DNA of 14,302 nt from an uncultured Porphyromonadaceae bacterium (GCA_900548975.1 URMS01000041.1:1-14302); one strand, 5' to 3'; numbered from the stretch's first letter, positions 1 to 7,048 are shown. Translations and numbers: made by a program. The notes: generated by a model from the sequence alone, not told the origin.

Positions 1-128
1 TTTCCCACCAAATTTTTCATCAAGAAAATGTGTTTTATAGCATGAATTTAACATTCGTTTGTAATTTGCAGGTGTTTTAGGCCAATATTTTGGCTGTTTT
101 ACCCATAAACCCAATAGAAGGTATAATA
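1..128. other. AT-rich non-coding left edge
   Basis: I see no gene in this AT-rich stretch. It contains a small hairpin (GCCAA at 81-85 pairing with TTGGC at 90-94) followed by a short T-rich tail, which could be the end of a plus-strand transcript from outside the window. A near match to the Bacteroidetes -7 box (TAATTTG at 62-68, one T short) is present, but no gene follows it. Confidence 0.4.
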
Positions 129-157
129 AAACAGGCGCCCGGGGCGGACGCCTGTTT
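129..157 (-). terminator. Rho-independent terminator of the lipoprotein gene
   Basis: A perfect 9-bp inverted repeat, AAACAGGCG (129-137) and CGCCTGTTT (149-157), encloses an 11-nt GC-rich loop. Read on the minus strand it is followed by a T-rich stretch (TTTATTATA), and it lies 26 bp past the stop codon of the minus-strand lipoprotein gene. It could also act weakly on the plus strand. Confidence 0.8.
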
Positions 158-183
158 ACATGAAAATATTTTTACATTTCTTT

Positions 184-606
184 TCAATTGCGGTCGCTTA
201 TTGCGGCGAGGTCGGCGTTGTATCGGTCGAGCTCGGCATAGCGGCGCGCGTTTTCGGAATCGAGGAGTCCGTCGACATCGGCCTGATAGAGGGTAGAACC
301 CAGAGTGAACATATAGCTGAAGCGCTCGAGATACTCGGGATCGGCAAGGAGATCGCGCCAGGCACCGGCGCGGACACTGTCGGGCATATCGCTTATGCGG
401 CGGCTGCGGTCTATTATATATTTAAGAATATCCTCGTTCTGCGCTATCATCGACGCATAGTCGTCCTGCGTGAGGGGCTGATGTCCGTCGATTTTCACGG
501 CAAGGCTATTACAAATTTCGGCATCGTAGTCGCGATGCCAGTCGGAAGCAGAGCAGGCAGCAAGAAGGAAGGCGGCAAGAGCCACCACTATATGTGAGGG
601 TTTCAT
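184..606 (-). CDS. Small lipoprotein of unknown function
   Basis: The 140-residue protein starts with a lipoprotein signal peptide: a Lys at position 2, a hydrophobic stretch at 6-15, and a lipobox LAAC with the lipidated Cys at residue 18. The mature part (about 122 residues) is polar, probably mostly helical, and rich in Asp, Arg and Tyr; I recognise no family. The residues after Cys18 (SASDW) lack the run of acidic residues that marks surface-exported Bacteroidetes lipoproteins, so a periplasm-facing membrane anchor is more likely, though this is weak inference. The gene is transcribed alone, divergent from trmD, and ends at a strong terminator. No TAnnTTTG promoter is visible upstream; that region holds a tandem repeat instead. 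Coding status is supported by the signal peptide and terminator position. Confidence 0.75.
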   Translation of the reverse strand: MKPSHIVVALAAFLLAACSASDWHRDYDAEICNSLAVKIDGHQPLTQDDYASMIAQNEDILKYIIDRSRRISDMPDSVRAGAWRDLLADPEYLERFSYMFTLGSTLYQADVDGLLDSENARRYAELDRYNADLAAISDRN

Positions 607-652
607 CGATTTCTAATATGTTTATATATTATCGATTCCAATATGTTTATAT
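605..652. repeat. Two-copy tandem repeat upstream of the lipoprotein gene
   Basis: Two adjacent copies of a 22-23 bp unit occur at 605-627 and 631-652. ATCGATT is identical in both (605-611, 631-637), and so is AATATGTTTATAT (615-627, 640-652); one base and one single-base gap separate the copies. The first copy overlaps the lipoprotein start codon (604-606). It could be a duplicated operator or promoter segment, or a chance AT-rich duplication. Confidence 0.75.
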
Positions 653-706
653 TAATGATAAACTTTCGAAGGGGTGCTATGGTTTTCGGCTGTCGGCTTT
701 TTTCAC

Positions 707-714
707 TACTTTTG
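707..714 (+). promoter_or_regulatory. Promoter -7 element for trmD
   Basis: TACTTTTG matches the Bacteroidetes sigma-ABfr -7 consensus TAnnTTTG exactly. The predicted transcript start near 718 gives a leader of about 16 nt before the ATG at 734. The upstream T-rich stretch around 683-686 may be the -33 element, which is poorly conserved. Confidence 0.6.
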
Positions 715-733
715 CATCGTAATATTGACAAAG

Positions 734-1408
734 ATGCGAATAGATATAATCACCGTGCTTCCGGAGATGCTCGAGTCTCCACTGAACTGCTCGATATTGA
801 AACGCGCGCAGGACAAAGGTCTTTGCGAGATAAAAGTCCACAATCTCCGCGACTACACCACCAACCGCTACCGCAAGGTCGACGACTATCCCTTCGGAGG
901 CGACGCCGGCATGGTGATACAGGTAGAACCTGTCGACCGGTGCATATCGGCTCTAAAAGCGGAGCGCAAATACGACGAAGTGATATTCACAGCTCCCGAC
1001 GGCGAGATTCTGAACCAGCGCATGGCCAACTCGCTGTCGATGCTCGACAATATAATAATACTGTGCGGCCACTATAAAGGCATAGATTACCGCATACGCG
1101 AGCACCTTATTACAAAAGAGATATCGATAGGCGACTATGTGCTCACCGGAGGCGAGCTCCCCGCCGCCATCATCACCGACTCGATAGTGCGCCTGATACC
1201 CGGGGCCATCGGCGACGAACAGAGTGCGCTGTCCGATTCCTTCCAGGACAATCTTCTGGAGCCGCCCATCTACACCCGCCCCGCCGAATACAATGGCTGG
1301 AAAGTGCCCGAGATACTCCTGTCGGGACATCAGGCCAAAATCGAGGAATGGCGCCACGAACAGTCGATAGAGCGCACACGCCGGCTGCGTCCCGGGCTGC
1401 TCGACTAA
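734..1408 (+). CDS. trmD: tRNA (guanine-N1)-methyltransferase TrmD
   Basis: TrmD transfers a methyl group from S-adenosylmethionine to G37 of tRNAs that have G36, preventing +1 frameshifting; it is a cytoplasmic homodimer. The 224-residue product opens with MRIDIITVLPEML and contains the SPOUT trefoil-knot signatures: FGGDAGMV, CGHYKGIDYR, and IGDYVLTGGELPA leading to a catalytic Asp at about residue 149 (ITDSIVRLIPG). I chose ATG 734 rather than the in-frame ATG at 674 because family members start at this point, and because the promoter box at 707-714 lies inside the longer frame. It is convergent with the membrane protein gene that ends 5 bp downstream, so no separate terminator fits between them. 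Confidence 0.96.
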   Translation: MRIDIITVLPEMLESPLNCSILKRAQDKGLCEIKVHNLRDYTTNRYRKVDDYPFGGDAGMVIQVEPVDRCISALKAERKYDEVIFTAPDGEILNQRMANSLSMLDNIIILCGHYKGIDYRIREHLITKEISIGDYVLTGGELPAAIITDSIVRLIPGAIGDEQSALSDSFQDNLLEPPIYTRPAEYNGWKVPEILLSGHQAKIEEWRHEQSIERTRRLRPGLLD

Positions 1409-1413
1409 TCCCG

Positions 1414-1728
1414 CTAAGTACTCAGACCTATCTTGAGAACTATCAGGAAGGCCGCGAGCACCACTACCAGCACCATAGCGGCAATAATGGCCGCGATAGC
1501 GAGCCGCTTCATATTCCTGTCGCTGCGCGAAGCGCCCCAGAAGCCGGCCACGCACGACAAAACAGCCACTCCCAGAGCCACATAGCCATTGCTCCACAGA
1601 AGCACAATCCATGCCACAACAGCCAGCACAACAGCCACCCACACATACAGGTGCCTGCGCGCGGGCTTTTCGGCCGGATGCACCGTGACAACGCCTTCGC
1701 TTTGCTTTATATCTTTTTCTTTATCCAT
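1414..1728 (-). CDS. Small three-helix membrane protein, function unknown
   Basis: The 104-residue product (from ATG 1728) has a charged N-terminus (about 1-26, ending KPARRH) followed by three hydrophobic segments at about 27-45, 48-65 and 76-98. The loop 66-75 (RSDRNMKR) is basic. By the positive-inside rule the N-terminus and this loop face the cytoplasm and the C-terminus faces out. An in-frame ATG at 1746 would add six residues. I prefer 1728 because a near-consensus -7 box (TAAATCTG on the minus strand, 1735-1742, one mismatch) lies just before it. I recognise no family. It lies downstream of def on the same strand but about 65-80 bp away, with its own possible promoter. Confidence 0.65.
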   Translation of the reverse strand: MDKEKDIKQSEGVVTVHPAEKPARRHLYVWVAVVLAVVAWIVLLWSNGYVALGVAVLSCVAGFWGASRSDRNMKRLAIAAIIAAMVLVVVLAAFLIVLKIGLST

Positions 1729-1811
1729 ATCTGTCAGATTTAACAACGGAAAAGCTAAATTCCGGTGTATAAATATGACAATATTTGTAAAAAAAAGTTT
1801 AGGTCAAACGA

Positions 1812-2375
1812 TTATTTTTTTCGCGGAGCAAAACGCACGGGATAGTCGACACGGACCTTACCTGTCACAATATCCGACAATTTGCGCTTGATGAGCTGCT
1901 TGCGAATACCGGAGATATGGTCGATGAAAACCTTTCCCTCGAGGTGATCGCATTCGTGCTGCACTATGCGTGCAAGGAAGCCCCTGATCTCCTCCTCATG
2001 CGGCTGAAAAGCCTCGTCGAGCCAGCGGAGACGGATATGCTCAACACGAGGTACTTTCTCGGAAATACCCGGCAGACTGAGGCAGCCCTCGGAGCGCGAA
2101 ACGAAGTCGCCGTCGAGAATCTCGACTTCGGGATTGACCAGTACGAACTTACGGCCGGCACACTCGGGAAAAGACTCGGCCACAGGGTCGGCGTCGATGA
2201 CAACGAGCCGGATATTTTTGCCGATCTGAGGCGCGGCCAGCCCGACACCTTCCGATTCGTACATGGCCTCGAACATGAGGTCGACCAGTTCCTTGAAGCC
2301 TTCGAAAGGCTCTGTCACAGGCTTGGACACTTCGCGAAGCACGGGGTGCCCGTAGCAATACACGGGAAGTTTCAT
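1812..2375 (-). CDS. def: Peptide deformylase
   Basis: This enzyme removes the N-formyl group from nascent proteins at the ribosome; it is usually an Fe2+ enzyme. The 187 residues carry all three family motifs: GVGLAAPQIG (43-52), EGCLSLPG (96-103, metal ligand Cys98) and QHECDHLEG (139-147, metal ligands His140 and His144, catalytic Glu141). Length is normal for the family. The start codon overlaps the ruvX stop in an ATGA (2372-2375), so translation is probably coupled and no separate promoter is needed. Past the stop, the minus strand has a weak 4-bp GTTT/AAAC stem followed by eight T, a possible but unimpressive terminator. The C-terminal tail (RKQLIKRKLSDIVTGKVRV and beyond) is basic, as in other Bacteroidetes deformylases. 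Confidence 0.97.
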   Translation of the reverse strand: MKLPVYCYGHPVLREVSKPVTEPFEGFKELVDLMFEAMYESEGVGLAAPQIGKNIRLVVIDADPVAESFPECAGRKFVLVNPEVEILDGDFVSRSEGCLSLPGISEKVPRVEHIRLRWLDEAFQPHEEEIRGFLARIVQHECDHLEGKVFIDHISGIRKQLIKRKLSDIVTGKVRVDYPVRFAPRKK

Positions 2376-2788
2376 ATATTTATACTTTGCAGATAATCGT
2401 TGAGAAGAATTGTTGCCGAAATCTCGTCGACAAGAGCCTTGTCGCGCCTGGCCATCTTTGGAAGGCCGCCGTCGAGCATGGCCCTGTGGGCGAGAACGGA
2501 AGTGAAACGTTCGTCGAACGGGATGATGGTCATGCCGGGCACGACCTTGCGCAGGCGCGCCAGCGCCGGAGTGATAAAGCGCTGCGACTCCGACGGATTG
2601 CCGCGCATATCGCGGGGCTCGCCGACAATGATGGCATCGACAGGCTCACGGCTGCAATACTCTGCCACAAAGGCAGGAAGCGACGCCGTAGCGACCGTCG
2701 TAAGGCCGTTCGCCACGATGCGCATGACATCGGTCACGGCAATGCCGCAACGCTTCCGTCCGAAGTCTATGGCCATCAATCGTCCCAT
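2372..2788 (-). CDS. ruvX: YqgF/RuvX-family nuclease (putative pre-16S rRNA nuclease)
   Basis: The 138-residue RNase H-fold protein belongs to the YqgF/RuvX family, linked in E. coli to 5' processing of pre-16S rRNA and long annotated as a putative Holliday junction resolvase. Visible signatures are AIDFGRKRCGIAVTD (6-20, acidic Asp8), the IVGEP strand-turn near 54-58, DERFTS (92-97) and VDEISATILLNDYL (120-133, Asp121). It is the first gene of a two-gene operon with def (ATGA overlap). The start at 2788 (MGRLMAIDFG) matches family N-termini; a second in-frame Met lies at residue 5. A consensus -7 box sits only 7 bp before the ATG, predicting a leader of about 4 nt or less. Confidence 0.93.
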   Translation of the reverse strand: MGRLMAIDFGRKRCGIAVTDVMRIVANGLTTVATASLPAFVAEYCSREPVDAIIVGEPRDMRGNPSESQRFITPALARLRKVVPGMTIIPFDERFTSVLAHRAMLDGGLPKMARRDKALVDEISATILLNDYLQSINI

Positions 2789-2795
2789 TTCCCTG

Positions 2796-2803
2796 CAAAA
2801 TTA
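2796..2803 (-). promoter_or_regulatory. Promoter -7 element for the ruvX-def operon
   Basis: On the minus strand this reads TAATTTTG, an exact TAnnTTTG match. It ends 7 bp before the ruvX ATG, so transcription would begin roughly 0-4 nt before the start codon. A TTTG about 24 bp further upstream is a possible, rather distant -33 element. Confidence 0.6.
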
Positions 2804-2854
2804 GTGAAAAAAAAACATATCTTTCTTCAAAGCGCACAGCAATCCGCCAATTGA

Positions 2855-3661
2855 CTATTTCAGTAATTTTCTATCATCGTTGCGGCCACTCTCCAAAACG
2901 CTCATCTGATGAATGGCTATTTGATTCAACTTCACAAGCCGATCGCTCTGCGACATCCCCTGCTCGATGAACACCGCATTCAGATTTTCCATATTCGACA
3001 GACATATAAGTTCATTGATCGAGGCGTAATCCCTTATATTCCCTTTCAGATCGGGATGAGCGTCGCGCCATTGCTTCGCTGTCACACCGAACATCGCCAC
3101 ATTGAGCACATCGGCTTCGCTGGCATAAATCACCCCTGCCTGTGCCAATGTAATCTCTTCCGGTATAAGATTATGTTTTATTGCATCGGTATGAATACGG
3201 TAGTTAATCTTCGAAAGCTCGCGCTTCGCCGACCAACCTAACAATTGTTGTTCCGCTGTCTTCAGTCGCTGAAATTCCTTTACAATATATATTTTGAACT
3301 CAGGACTTATCCACATCGCGAACTCAAAGGCAATGTCTTTATGGGCGTACGTTCCGCCATATCGACCGGCTTTTGCCTGAATACTTATCGCATTGGTTCT
3401 CGCCACAAATTCCTTTACACTTATTTTGAAGCTATTGAGTCCGGAGTGATTTCTAATTATGGCGAATTCGCCATAATTAAAATCAGGATTATACACTTTC
3501 TCCCAGATACCGATATATTCAAGCGTGTTGCGATTTCGCAGCCAGTCGGTTATAAAAAAATCACCGTCTTTAGCCTGTAACATATCTGTCAGACAAATAT
3601 AGTCTTCACCATTTACCTTTATAACATTGACCGAGGTATCCTGTACGATGATTTTTGCCAT
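2855..3661 (-). CDS. KilA-N domain protein
   Basis: This 268-residue protein has an N-terminal KilA-N domain, a DNA-binding module common in phages, large DNA viruses and mobile elements. The domain spans about residues 1-135; recognisable elements are YICLTDML (21-28), ITDWLRNRNTLEYIG (37-51), the GRYGGTYAHKDIAFEFAMWISPEFK stretch just past residue 95, and KEFQRLK. The C-terminal half, including a VTAKQWRDAHPDLKGNIRDYA stretch, is conserved as I remember it in similar gut Bacteroidetes proteins, but I assign it no function. It has its own promoter and is not visibly part of a phage: both neighbours are housekeeping genes. By eye it is clearly AT-richer than either, suggesting horizontal origin. 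A 26-bp palindrome lies inside it (residues 62-69). Transcription could run on into ruvX, 66 bp downstream. Confidence 0.88.
   Translation of the reverse strand: MAKIIVQDTSVNVIKVNGEDYICLTDMLQAKDGDFFITDWLRNRNTLEYIGIWEKVYNPDFNYGEFAIIRNHSGLNSFKISVKEFVARTNAISIQAKAGRYGGTYAHKDIAFEFAMWISPEFKIYIVKEFQRLKTAEQQLLGWSAKRELSKINYRIHTDAIKHNLIPEEITLAQAGVIYASEADVLNVAMFGVTAKQWRDAHPDLKGNIRDYASINELICLSNMENLNAVFIEQGMSQSDRLVKLNQIAIHQMSVLESGRNDDRKLLK
3454..3479. repeat. 26-bp perfect palindrome inside the KilA-N gene
   Basis: TAATTATGGCGAA (3454-3466) is followed directly by its exact reverse complement (3467-3479), with no spacer. In the KilA-N protein it encodes residues 62-69 (NYGEFAII). It could be a protein-binding site, a cruciform or RNA hairpin, or a by-product of codon choice at a conserved protein motif. 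Confidence 0.95.
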
Positions 3662-3682
3662 AACATTGTTATTTGAATATCA

Positions 3683-3712
3683 CAAATATACACATTTACA
3701 CCGACATACAAT
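3683..3712 (-). promoter_or_regulatory. Promoter for the KilA-N gene
   Basis: On the minus strand, TATATTTG (3683-3690) matches the TAnnTTTG -7 box and ATTG (3709-3712) stands 18 bp upstream as a -33 element. This is the best-spaced promoter in the window. The predicted leader is about 17 nt, AT-rich and without a Shine-Dalgarno sequence. Confidence 0.65.
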
Positions 3713-3786
3713 GCACTCAGCTAAAAAACATGTGCGTTTCTTTACAGGGGCAGAGCGATTTCGGGGAAAGTGCCGAAGATTTTGCT

Positions 3787-3794
3787 TAACTTTG
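3787..3794 (+). promoter_or_regulatory. Promoter -7 element for the methyltransferase-ABC operon
   Basis: TAACTTTG is an exact TAnnTTTG match ending 7 bp before the ATG at 3802, so the mRNA should start within about 4 nt of the start codon. No convincing -33 element was found at the usual spacing. Confidence 0.6.
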
Positions 3795-3801
3795 CATTTC
3801 T

Positions 3802-5193
3802 ATGGAGAGAGAACTTCCCGAACAATTCGTCGGCATGCTGCGCGAGGCTGTCGGCGCTGACATTGCCGCCGCTCTGGCCGCCGCTCTTGGCGGCGGGGAG
3901 CCGTCGCTGTCGGTGCGCGTCAACACGGCCAAAGGCGCCTGCGTGCCCTCCGGCGCGCGCCCGGTGGCATGGGAGCCGAGTGGATTCCATCTCGACCGCC
4001 GTCCGCTTTTCGCCGCCGACCCGGCGTGGCACCAGGGCGCATACTACGTGCAGGACGCCTCGTCGATGGCCACCGGAACCATGGCACGCATCCTTGCCGA
4101 AAAATATTTCGGGCCCGACACCACTCTGGCCTACCTCGACGCCTGCGCCGCTCCCGGCGGCAAGACCATAGGCGCCATCGACGCTCTCGGCGACCGCGCC
4201 TTCGTCGTGGCCAACGAAGCCGACCGGCGCCGTGCCGCCATCCTGGCCGAAAATGTGGCAAAACGCGGCGCACCCGGTACAGCCGTGCTGTGCGGCCCGG
4301 CTCAGCGCCTTGGCGCGCTCACCGACGCCTTCGACATCATAGCCGCCGACGCTCCCTGCTCGGGCGAAGGCATGATGCGCAAAGAGGCCGAGGCGGTGGC
4401 GCAGTGGACGCCGGGACTCGTCGACAGCTGCGCGCGCCTGCAGAAAGAAATCGTCGAAGCCCTGTGGCCGGCCCTGAAACCGGGCGGATTCTTCATCTAC
4501 AGCACATGCACTTTCAACCGGCACGAGGACGAGGAAGTGGTCCGTCACATGGCCGACACACTCGGGGCCGACATCGTCGATATCGACCCGACACTCTTCC
4601 CCGGCGCTCTCAAAGGCGAGTGCGGCCTGCGGTTTCTGCCCGGAAGAGTGGAGGGCGAGGGCCTGTTTATGGCCGTGCTGCGCAAAAACGCCGACACCGA
4701 ACCGCACACCTCGCGGCGCACCGCCGCACTGCCGGCACCCGAAGCCGGAATGCAGGCTTTCGCACGGAGGTGCGTCACCTGTCCCGACGAATATATGGTG
4801 ACAGGCAACTGCCTCATACCCCGCCGGCATGCCGACATCGCCGCCCGCGTAGCCACCGCCAAAGGCCTGATGCGCCTCGGTCTGCCTCTGGGCAGTGTGA
4901 AAGGCCGCGACATCGTGCCCTCGCACGAACTCGCCATGAGCACCGTGCTCAGCCCCGACGCCTTCTCCACTCTCGAACTTCCCTACCCCGCCGCCATGAG
5001 CTATCTCCGCGGCGAAGCCCTCACCGATCTTCCCGACGCACTGCCCCGAGGCTTCGTGCTACCCACATGGCACGGCGTGCCGCTGGGATTTGCAAAAAAC
5101 ATTGGCCGACGCGCCAACAATCTCTACCCCGATGGGCTGCGTCTGCGCCTGCAGCCCTCACAACTTCCCGACAATCCACCGACAGTAATATGA
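3802..5193 (+). CDS. RNA (cytosine-5) methyltransferase, NOL1/NOP2/Sun (RsmF-like)
   Basis: The 463-residue protein is an S-adenosylmethionine-dependent RNA m5C methyltransferase. The Rossmann core shows motif I DACAAPGGKT (113-122, cofactor binding), motif IV DAPCSGEGMMRK (183-194, Cys186 for product release) and motif VI STCTFN (234-239, nucleophile Cys236). The two-cysteine arrangement is diagnostic of the family. The C-terminal 180 or so residues, ending in an NNLYPDGLRLR stretch, resemble the extension found in RsmF/YebU-type enzymes, whose E. coli member methylates 16S rRNA C1407. The exact target here is inference. The gene overlaps the ABC transporter start by ATGA (5190-5193). Translation starts almost at the predicted transcript 5' end. 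Confidence 0.92.
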   Translation: MERELPEQFVGMLREAVGADIAAALAAALGGGEPSLSVRVNTAKGACVPSGARPVAWEPSGFHLDRRPLFAADPAWHQGAYYVQDASSMATGTMARILAEKYFGPDTTLAYLDACAAPGGKTIGAIDALGDRAFVVANEADRRRAAILAENVAKRGAPGTAVLCGPAQRLGALTDAFDIIAADAPCSGEGMMRKEAEAVAQWTPGLVDSCARLQKEIVEALWPALKPGGFFIYSTCTFNRHEDEEVVRHMADTLGADIVDIDPTLFPGALKGECGLRFLPGRVEGEGLFMAVLRKNADTEPHTSRRTAALPAPEAGMQAFARRCVTCPDEYMVTGNCLIPRRHADIAARVATAKGLMRLGLPLGSVKGRDIVPSHELAMSTVLSPDAFSTLELPYPAAMSYLRGEALTDLPDALPRGFVLPTWHGVPLGFAKNIGRRANNLYPDGLRLRLQPSQLPDNPPTVI

Positions 5194-7031
5194 AAGACTT
5201 CATAGCCGTTCTGCGCCGCTTTGTGCCGCCCTACAAGAAATACCTGGCACTCAACATATTCTTCAACGTCCTCGCCGCCATCCTCACGCTCTTCTCGTTC
5301 GCGCTGATAATACCCATCCTGCAGATGCTCTTCAAAATCAACGAAGGCACCTACTCGTACATGCCCTGGGACTGGAGCCATATCAACGACGTGGCCGTCA
5401 ACAATTTCTACTACTACGTGCAGGAATCCATCGGGCGTTTCGGCCCCGACAATACCCTCGCCCTCCTTGCGGCCGCTCTTGTGATAATGACAGCCCTCAA
5501 GACCGGCACCTCGTATCTGAGCTCCTACTTCATGGTGCCGCTGCGATCGGGCATCGTGCGCGACCTCCGCAACTATATGTACGACAAAATCACCGTTCTG
5601 CCCATCGGCTTCTTCACCAGCGAGCGCAAGGGCGACGTCATGGCGCGCATGAGCGGCGACGTGGCCGAAATCGAATTCTCGATAATGTCGTCGCTCGACA
5701 TGCTCTTCAAAAACCCGGTGATGATAATAGTGTGCCTGGTGGCCATGTTCGCCATATCGTGGCAGCTCACGGTGTTCGTCTTCATTCTGTTGCCTATAGC
5801 CGGATACATCATGGGCAAAGTGAGCAAAAAACTCAAACGGACCTCTTTCGAGGGCCAGACCCAGTGGGGCGTGCTCATGTCGACCATCGAGGAAACCCTC
5901 GGCGGCCTGCGCATTGTCAAGGCATTCAACGCCGAAGACAAGATGCGCACCCGCTTCCACGGCCAGAACCAGGTGTTCTACCATCTGTCGAACCGCGTGG
6001 CACGGCGTCAGGCCCTGGCGCACCCGATGAGCGAATTTCTCGGCACAGTGGCCGTGGCGATAATACTGTGGTTCGGCGGCAGCCTCATTCTTTCGGGCCA
6101 CTCGAGCCTCGACGCCTCGCGCTTCATATACTATATGGTGATATTCTACAACATCATCAATCCGGCCAAAGACCTCTCCAAGGCTACCTATTCCATCCAG
6201 AAAGGTCTCGCCTCGATGGAACGCGTCGACAAAATCCTCAACGCCCGCAATCCCATCGCCGACCCCGACGCACCCAAACCGCTGCCGGCCAAAGGAGCGG
6301 GCGTACGCTTCGAGAACGTCAGCTTCAGCTACGACGGCAACGTCGACGTACTCCGCGACATAAACCTCGACATCGCCCCCGGCGCCACCGTAGCCCTTGT
6401 GGGCCAGTCGGGCTCGGGCAAATCGACCATGGCCGACCTCATACCGCGTTTCTACGACCCCACGGCGGGGCGCATAAGCATCGACGGTGTAGACCTCCGC
6501 GACCTCCGTGTGCATGAGCTGCGCTCGCTCATGGGCAATGTGAACCAGGAGGCAATACTGTTCAACGACACTATTTTCAACAACATAGCCTTCGGCGTCG
6601 AAAACGCCACCCTCGAGCAGGTACGCGCCGCCGCGCGCATAGCCAACGCCGACGAATTTATCATGGCCACCGACGACGGCTACGACACCGTGGTGGGCGA
6701 CCGCGGCTGCCGGTTGTCGGGCGGACAGCGCCAGCGCCTGTCGATAGCGCGGGCCATTCTCAAAAATCCCTCTCTGCTTATTCTCGACGAGGCCACATCT
6801 GCCCTCGACAGCGAGAGCGAAACTCTTGTGCAGCAGGCTCTCGACCGCCTTATGGCCGACCGCACAACCCTGGTGATAGCCCACCGTCTGTCGACAGTGC
6901 GCAATGCCGACCTCATATGCGTGCTCCACGATGGCCGCATAGTCGAAGCCGGCACCCACGAGCAGCTGCTCGCTCCCGGAGCCGCCGGATTCTACCGCCG
7001 CCTCGTCGAAATGCAGTCTCTCGCCAAGTAA
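5190..7031 (+). CDS. MsbA-like ABC exporter (fused membrane and ATPase domains)
   Basis: The 613-residue half-transporter should work as a homodimer in the inner membrane. The N-terminal membrane domain (about 1-330) has hydrophobic helices near 18-48, 85-110, 165-185, 187-207, 272-295 and 305-325. The ATPase domain (about 365-613) has Walker A GQSGSGKST (405-413), a Q-loop in NVNQEAILFND, the signature LSGGQRQR (509-516), Walker B LLILDEATSAL (Asp533, Glu534) and the H-loop His565 (AHRLST). The family includes MsbA-type lipid flippases and multidrug exporters; lipid A or phospholipid flipping is a guess. ATG 5190 overlaps the methyltransferase stop, which sets the start. A longer open frame in the same register upstream (from 3969) is a shadow within the methyltransferase gene. 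Confidence 0.94.
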   Translation: MKDFIAVLRRFVPPYKKYLALNIFFNVLAAILTLFSFALIIPILQMLFKINEGTYSYMPWDWSHINDVAVNNFYYYVQESIGRFGPDNTLALLAAALVIMTALKTGTSYLSSYFMVPLRSGIVRDLRNYMYDKITVLPIGFFTSERKGDVMARMSGDVAEIEFSIMSSLDMLFKNPVMIIVCLVAMFAISWQLTVFVFILLPIAGYIMGKVSKKLKRTSFEGQTQWGVLMSTIEETLGGLRIVKAFNAEDKMRTRFHGQNQVFYHLSNRVARRQALAHPMSEFLGTVAVAIILWFGGSLILSGHSSLDASRFIYYMVIFYNIINPAKDLSKATYSIQKGLASMERVDKILNARNPIADPDAPKPLPAKGAGVRFENVSFSYDGNVDVLRDINLDIAPGATVALVGQSGSGKSTMADLIPRFYDPTAGRISIDGVDLRDLRVHELRSLMGNVNQEAILFNDTIFNNIAFGVENATLEQVRAAARIANADEFIMATDDGYDTVVGDRGCRLSGGQRQRLSIARAILKNPSLLILDEATSALDSESETLVQQALDRLMADRTTLVIAHRLSTVRNADLICVLHDGRIVEAGTHEQLLAPGAAGFYRRLVEMQSLAK

Positions 7032-7048
7032 TTTGTACTTTATACGTC

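Noticed and set aside
160..597. 145-codon plus-strand open frame over the lipoprotein gene
   Set aside because: The minus strand has a clean lipoprotein signal and terminator, while the plus-strand product shows no recognisable features.
674..733. N-terminal extension of TrmD from ATG 674
   Set aside because: The extension covers the trmD promoter box and is absent from TrmD family N-termini, which start MRIDIIT-like.
2383..2389. TACTTTG on the plus strand at the end of ruvX, resembling a promoter box
   Set aside because: It is one T short of TAnnTTTG and no plus-strand gene follows; it lies in the ruvX coding end.
3742..4926. 394-codon open frame antisense to the methyltransferase
   Set aside because: No family resemblance; explained by the GC-rich sense gene.
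3969..5189. Plus-strand open frame continuous with the ABC transporter, suggesting a 1020-residue fusion
   Set aside because: The first 407 codons lie inside the methyltransferase gene in another frame and encode an Arg/His-rich low-complexity sequence; the transporter starts at ATG 5190.
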